Origin: an uncultured Rhodospirillaceae bacterium
GTDB taxonomy: Bacteria; Pseudomonadota; Alphaproteobacteria; Rhodospirillales; Magnetospirillaceae
Assembly (NCBI GenBank): GCA_903899885.1
Contig: CAIULK010000025.1
Span: 1 to 48,617, forward strand
Reading direction: 5' to 3'
DNA length: 48,617 nt
Under the pieces are notes generated by a model that searched no databases, had not been told where the DNA came from, and worked only from the letters and a program-made list of their open reading frames with translations. Every line of letters begins with the position of its first letter. The first letter of the stretch is position 1. Shown here piece by piece: positions 45,390-48,617 of the stretch. A program made the position numbers and the translations under genes.

Positions 45390-46108
45390 GCAATCCCATT
45401 GAACAATTCCAGGTCCACCCGATCGTTCCGCTCGAACTGGGTGGCGTGAATATTTCCTTCACCAATTCGGCGCTGATGATGGTGGCGACCGTGGCGGTAA
45501 CCACGGTTTTCCTGACCCTGTCGGTGCGAAAGCGCGCCTTGGTGCCCGGCCGCTGGCAGTCGCTGGCGGAACTGATCTATGAATTCATCGCGGGCATGCT
45601 GCGCGAGAATGTCGGGCAGGAGGGGCGGCCTTATTTCCCCTTCATCTTCTCGCTGTTCATGTTCGTGCTGATCGGCAACCTTCTGGGGCTGCTGCCCGGC
45701 AGCTTCACCTTCACCAGCCACATCATCGTCACCTTCGTGATGGCCTCGGTGGTGTTCGTCGGCGTGACCGTTATCGGCTTCGCGCGGCACGGGCTGCATT
45801 TCCTGCGCATGTTCTTTCCCAACGGCGCTCCCTTGGCGACGGCGGTGATCCTGGTGCCGATCGAGGTGATCTCGTACCTGTCGCGCCCCCTCAGTCTGGG
45901 CGTGCGTTTGTTCGCCAACATGACGGCGGGCCACATCATTTTGACCATTCTGGGCGGCTTCGTCGCCATGCTGGGCGTGTTCGGCATTTTCCCGCTGGCC
46001 TTTCTGACCGGCGTGATGGTGTTGGAATTCGGCATCGCGATGCTGCAAGCCTATGTTTTCACGGTGTTGTCGTGCATCTATCTGCACGACGCCATTCACA
46101 TGCATTGA
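45386..46108 (+). CDS. atpB: ATP synthase F0 subunit a
   Basis: Subunit a forms the proton half-channels. The 240-residue protein has IEQFQVHPIVPLELGGVNISFTNSALMM, several membrane helices, and the essential Arg in RPLSLGVRLFANMTAGHIIL. A C-terminal helix ends YVFTVLSCIYLHDAIHMH. The start is GTG 45386, overlapping atpI as GTGA. The length is normal. Confidence 0.97.
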   Translation: MSNPIEQFQVHPIVPLELGGVNISFTNSALMMVATVAVTTVFLTLSVRKRALVPGRWQSLAELIYEFIAGMLRENVGQEGRPYFPFIFSLFMFVLIGNLLGLLPGSFTFTSHIIVTFVMASVVFVGVTVIGFARHGLHFLRMFFPNGAPLATAVILVPIEVISYLSRPLSLGVRLFANMTAGHIILTILGGFVAMLGVFGIFPLAFLTGVMVLEFGIAMLQAYVFTVLSCIYLHDAIHMH

Positions 46109-46127
46109 CGCAAGGGAGTTGAGTGAG

Positions 46128-46352
46128 ATGGATATCGAATCCGCGAAGTTGATCGGTGCGGGCCTGGCGGCCATCGGCGTTATCGGTTCGGGCATCGGCG
46201 TCGGCTCGGTGTGGTCGTCCTTGATCGCCACCGTCGGCCGCAACCCGGCGGCCAAGGCCAATGTCGAACTGTATGCCTGGATCGGCTTTGCCGTGACCGA
46301 GGCGATCGCGCTGTTCGCGCTGGTCATCTCGTTGATGATCCTCTTCAAGTAA
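46128..46352 (+). CDS. atpE: ATP synthase F0 subunit c
   Basis: The rotor-ring subunit. The 74-residue hairpin has the Gly-rich first helix (IGAGLAAIGVIGSGIGVGSVW), the polar loop RNPAAK and the proton-carrying Glu58 in VTEAIALFALVISLMI. There is no Na+-type coordination pattern (no Gln/Ser set at the usual positions), so it is a proton ring. The start follows GGGAG. The frame extends upstream but only within atpB. Confidence 0.97.
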   Translation: MDIESAKLIGAGLAAIGVIGSGIGVGSVWSSLIATVGRNPAAKANVELYAWIGFAVTEAIALFALVISLMILFK

Positions 46353-46367
46353 GCTGGTTTGGGTTTC

Positions 46368-46380
46368 GGTCTCGGAGACC
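46368..46380 (+). promoter_or_regulatory. Hairpin between atpE and atpF'
   Basis: GGTCTCGGAGACC is a perfect palindrome lying in the 35-base gap just after atpE. In the mRNA it could form a small stem that protects the atpE 3' end or slows passage to atpF'. That would fit the need for more c subunits than b subunits. The role is inferred. Confidence 0.4.
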
Positions 46381-46387
46381 AACGGGT

Positions 46388-46888
46388 ATGCCTCAATTCG
46401 ATCCGACGCTGTTTGCGCCTCAAGTCTTCTGGCTGATCGTAAGCTTCGTCACCTTGTACGTGCTGATGGCGACGCTGGCCCTTCCCCGGATCGGTGCGAT
46501 CCTGGACGAGCGGCAGCGCCGTATCGACGACGATCTCGATCGGGCGCAACGTCTGAAGGCGGAAGCGGAGGTGGCGGTCGCCACCTTCGAACGCGCGATG
46601 ACCGACTCCCGGGCCGAGGCCGCCGGAATCGTCAAGGAACGGGCCGATGAGGCGACGAGCCGGAGCGAACAGCGCGGGCGCGAGGAAATGGCCCGCCTGA
46701 CCGATCGCGTTCACGCCGCCGAGGCCGAAATCCTCGGCGCCAAGAAAACCGCCATGGCCGAGATCCGGACCCTCACGGTCGATCTCGCGGCGGTGGCGAT
46801 CGAACGTCTGATTGGCGGTGCCGCCGGGGCCAGCCGCGGCGATATCGAAGCGGCGGTCGAAGCCGCCTTCTTGGAGTGCGGCCGATGA
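46388..46888 (+). CDS. atpF': ATP synthase F0 subunit b'
   Basis: The 166-residue protein has an N-terminal membrane helix (LFAPQVFWLIVSFVTLYVLMATLALPRI) and a long amphipathic stalk helix, typical of b'. With b it forms a heterodimeric peripheral stalk, as in photosynthetic and other alphaproteobacteria. The start at 46388 follows CGGAGACC. Its stop overlaps atpF as ATGA. Confidence 0.94.
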   Translation: MPQFDPTLFAPQVFWLIVSFVTLYVLMATLALPRIGAILDERQRRIDDDLDRAQRLKAEAEVAVATFERAMTDSRAEAAGIVKERADEATSRSEQRGREEMARLTDRVHAAEAEILGAKKTAMAEIRTLTVDLAAVAIERLIGGAAGASRGDIEAAVEAAFLECGR

Positions 46889-47427
46889 TCATCGCCACCG
46901 CTTATGCCGCCGAGGCCGCCGCCGAGCACGGGGGCCACGAGGCCTTTTACCTCGACCCGCACTTCTGGGTGACGGTTGCCTTTTTCCTGGTGGTCGGGGC
47001 CGCATGGCGGCCGGTGTCCGCCGGTTTGAAGGCCGCGTTGGATGCCCGCAGCGCCAAGATCCGAGCCCGCCTGGAAGAGGCGGAACGCCTGCGGGAAGAA
47101 GCCCAGGAGATGCTGGTTCACTATCGCCGCAAACAGCACGAAGTGACCAAGGACGCCGAGGAAATCATCGCGCGCGCGCGGGCCGAGGCCGACCGTCTGG
47201 CCGCCCACGCCGAAAAGGAACTGACCGAAAGCTTGGCGCGCCGTGAACGGATGGCGATCGACCGCATTGCCGCCGCCGAAGCCCAGGCGATCAAGGACGT
47301 CCGCGCCCTGGCCGCCGAAGTGGCGGTCACCGCCGCCGGCCGGCTGCTGGCCGAGAAACTGGCGCCGCATCAGGCGTCGGATTTGGTCGATGGCGCGATC
47401 CGGGATTTGGCTGGGAAGTTCAATTAG
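46885..47427 (+). CDS. atpF: ATP synthase F0 subunit b
   Basis: The 180-residue protein has one membrane helix near the start (FYLDPHFWVTVAFFLVVGAAW) followed by a charged coiled coil (LEEAERLREEAQEMLVHYRRKQHEV...). It forms the stator stalk with b'. The F1 genes (atpHAGDC) do not follow; the operon ends here, as is usual in Rhodospirillales where F0 and F1 are encoded apart. The start ATG 46885 overlaps the b' stop. Confidence 0.95.
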   Translation: MIIATAYAAEAAAEHGGHEAFYLDPHFWVTVAFFLVVGAAWRPVSAGLKAALDARSAKIRARLEEAERLREEAQEMLVHYRRKQHEVTKDAEEIIARARAEADRLAAHAEKELTESLARRERMAIDRIAAAEAQAIKDVRALAAEVAVTAAGRLLAEKLAPHQASDLVDGAIRDLAGKFN

Positions 47428-47543
47428 GCCAAGGTCTTTACCGGGCTGCCCTTTCTCCGCCGTCACCCTCGGGCTCGTCCAGAGGGTCCACGCGGTTACG
47501 CCAGCACGTTGTTTCCAAGGGTGTTTTCCACGGAGCCGCGTGG

Positions 47544-47566
47544 ATGGCCGTGACAAGCACGGCCAT
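47544..47566. repeat. REP-like palindrome in the atpF-gatB gap
   Basis: ATGGCCGTG-ACAAG-CACGGCCAT has perfect 9-bp arms and a 5-base loop. It resembles the dispersed GGCCGGGTCAAGCCCGGCC-type intergenic palindromes found in many alphaproteobacterial genomes. It sits in the 154-base interval between the convergent atpF and gatB ends, where it may also terminate transcription. Confidence 0.55.
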
Positions 47567-47581
47567 GACGGTGAGGGGGTG

Positions 47582-48617
47582 CTAAGCCTTCAGCTTGGCC
47601 GCCAGCAATTCGTTGACCATCGCCGGGTTGGCCTTGCCCTGCGTTGCCTTCATCACTTGGCCGACCAGCCAGCCCATCAGCTTGTCCTTGCCCGCCAGGA
47701 TTTCCGCGACCTTATCGGGGTTGGCGGCCAGAACGGCGTCGATCGCGGCTTCGATGGCGCCGGTGTCGGTGACCTGCTTTAGGCCCTTTTCCTCGACCAG
47801 CACCGCCGGGGGTTTGCCGGTTTCGACCATCAACAGGAACACTTCCTTGGCCAAGCGGCCCGACAGCGTGCCGTCCTTGATCAAGTCGATCAGGGCGCCC
47901 AGGTCGGCGGCGCTGACCGGCGGGTTCTCGATGGTGCGCCCGGTGGCATTCAGCGCGGCGAAGAAATCGCCCATGATCCAGTTGGCGGCCTGCTTGGCGT
48001 CGCGCCCCTTGGCGACCGCCTCGAAAAAGTCGGCGCTAGCTTTTTCCGAGACCAAGACCGTCGCGTCGTAGGGCGACAGGCCGTAATCGCGGATGAAGCG
48101 GGCGCGCTTTTCGTCGGGCAGTTCGGGCAGGGTGCCGCGCACCCGTTCGATCATCGCGGGATCGAGAATCAGAGGCAGCAAATCGGGATCGGGGAAATAG
48201 CGGTAATCGTGCGCATGTTCCTTCGAGCGCATCGAGCGCGTGATGCCCTTGGCCGAATCGAACAGCCGGGTCTCTTGCTGAATGGTGCCCCCCGATTCGT
48301 ACACCTCGACATGACGGCGCGCCTCGAACTCGATCGCCTGTTGCAAGAATCGGATCGAATTGACGTTCTTGATCTCGCAGCGGGTGCGCAGTTCGGTCGA
48401 GCCCGGCGGGCGTACCGAAACATTGGCGTCGCAGCGCAAACTGCCTTCCTGCATGTTGCCGTCGCAGGTGCCCAGATAGCGCAGGATCGAACGCAGCTTG
48501 GTCACATACAGCCCGGCTTCCTCCGGCGAGCGCATGTCGGGTTTCGAGACGATCTCCATCAGCGCCACGCCCGAGCGGTTAAGGTCGATGAACGACTTGG
48601 CCGGGTGCTGGTCGTGC
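47582..48617 (-). CDS. gatB: Asp-tRNA(Asn)/Glu-tRNA(Gln) amidotransferase subunit B, 5' part missing
   Basis: GatB carries the tRNA-binding and kinase part of the GatCAB amidotransferase. The visible 345 codons run off the window at the 5' end. They include [66 protein letters not shown] and [18 protein letters not shown]. The YqeY-like C-terminal tail domain ends [28 protein letters not shown]. About the first 140 residues are outside the window. The stop is TAG 47582-47584. Confidence 0.97.
   Translation of the reverse strand, partial: HDQHPAKSFIDLNRSGVALMEIVSKPDMRSPEEAGLYVTKLRSILRYLGTCDGNMQEGSLRCDANVSVRPPGSTELRTRCEIKNVNSIRFLQQAIEFEARRHVEVYESGGTIQQETRLFDSAKGITRSMRSKEHAHDYRYFPDPDLLPLILDPAMIERVRGTLPELPDEKRARFIRDYGLSPYDATVLVSEKASADFFEAVAKGRDAKQAANWIMGDFFAALNATGRTIENPPVSAADLGALIDLIKDGTLSGRLAKEVFLLMVETGKPPAVLVEEKGLKQVTDTGAIEAAIDAVLAANPDKVAEILAGKDKLMGWLVGQVMKATQGKANPAMVNELLAAKLKA

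Overview
This is GC-rich, tightly packed DNA from an alphaproteobacterium, most likely a member of the Rhodospirillales (Magnetospirillum/Phaeospirillum-like). The evidence is a full-length CtrA cell-cycle regulator, an ATP12 F1-assembly factor, and a split F0 operon encoding both b' and b subunits (atpI-atpB-atpE-atpF'-atpF). Flagellar fliI/fliJ genes, several c-di-GMP proteins and an early-cobalt-insertion cobalamin cluster also fit. The genus is an inference; no rRNA gene is present to settle it.

Layout. (1) Positions 1-1958 are one end of a Mu-like transposable prophage. A leftward ner-like regulator and the first codons of the next early gene lie opposite a rightward XRE repressor, with operator-like repeats between them. 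An ORF6C-like gene follows, then a terminal zone with three transposase-site-like repeats and a 5'-TGT end. The prophage appears to have split a Sel1-repeat gene, whose 3' part continues from 1959. (2) 2476-11059 holds a frameshifted GT-C glycosyltransferase, a hybrid histidine kinase without its phosphoacceptor histidine, a parvulin, argJ, a GNAT-Nudix protein, a PilZ protein and an EAL protein. (3) 11088-23508 holds ATP12 and AsmA, a secreted protein of unknown function, an HBM-type chemoreceptor, prfC, a SagB-like nitroreductase, dprA, topA and a CitE-like lyase. (4) 23512-24629 is an Abi_2/AbiF-like HEPN gene preceded by a leader with an intrinsic terminator, inserted downstream of truA. 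(5) 24630-29969 holds truA, ctrA, divergent fliI-fliJ, rpmB, and a large protein that looks like a degenerate GGDEF-EAL protein. (6) 30065-36297 is a cobalamin cluster: cbiB divergent from cbiX-cobH-cbiET-cbiL-cbiGH, with overlapping stop/start codons. (7) 36400-41458 holds a membrane diguanylate cyclase, an alpha/beta hydrolase, a GT4 gene joined by frameshift to a GT9 gene, and a DsbA-like protein. (8) 41463-48617 holds smc, the F0 operon, a REP-like palindrome and a 5'-truncated gatB.

How it fits together. Most genes are chromosomal housekeeping functions in short operons with ATGA/GTGA overlaps. A c-di-GMP theme recurs: PilZ with EAL, a diguanylate cyclase, and a degenerate GGDEF-EAL-like protein. 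The accessory content is the prophage end and the Abi gene with its leader. Two envelope glycosyltransferase genes both carry frameshifts in G runs, which may be sequence errors, decay or phase variation.

The best candidates for something new are the terminator-preceded Abi_2/AbiF-like locus, the exact prophage terminus with its repeat array, and the signalling proteins that lack key residues.
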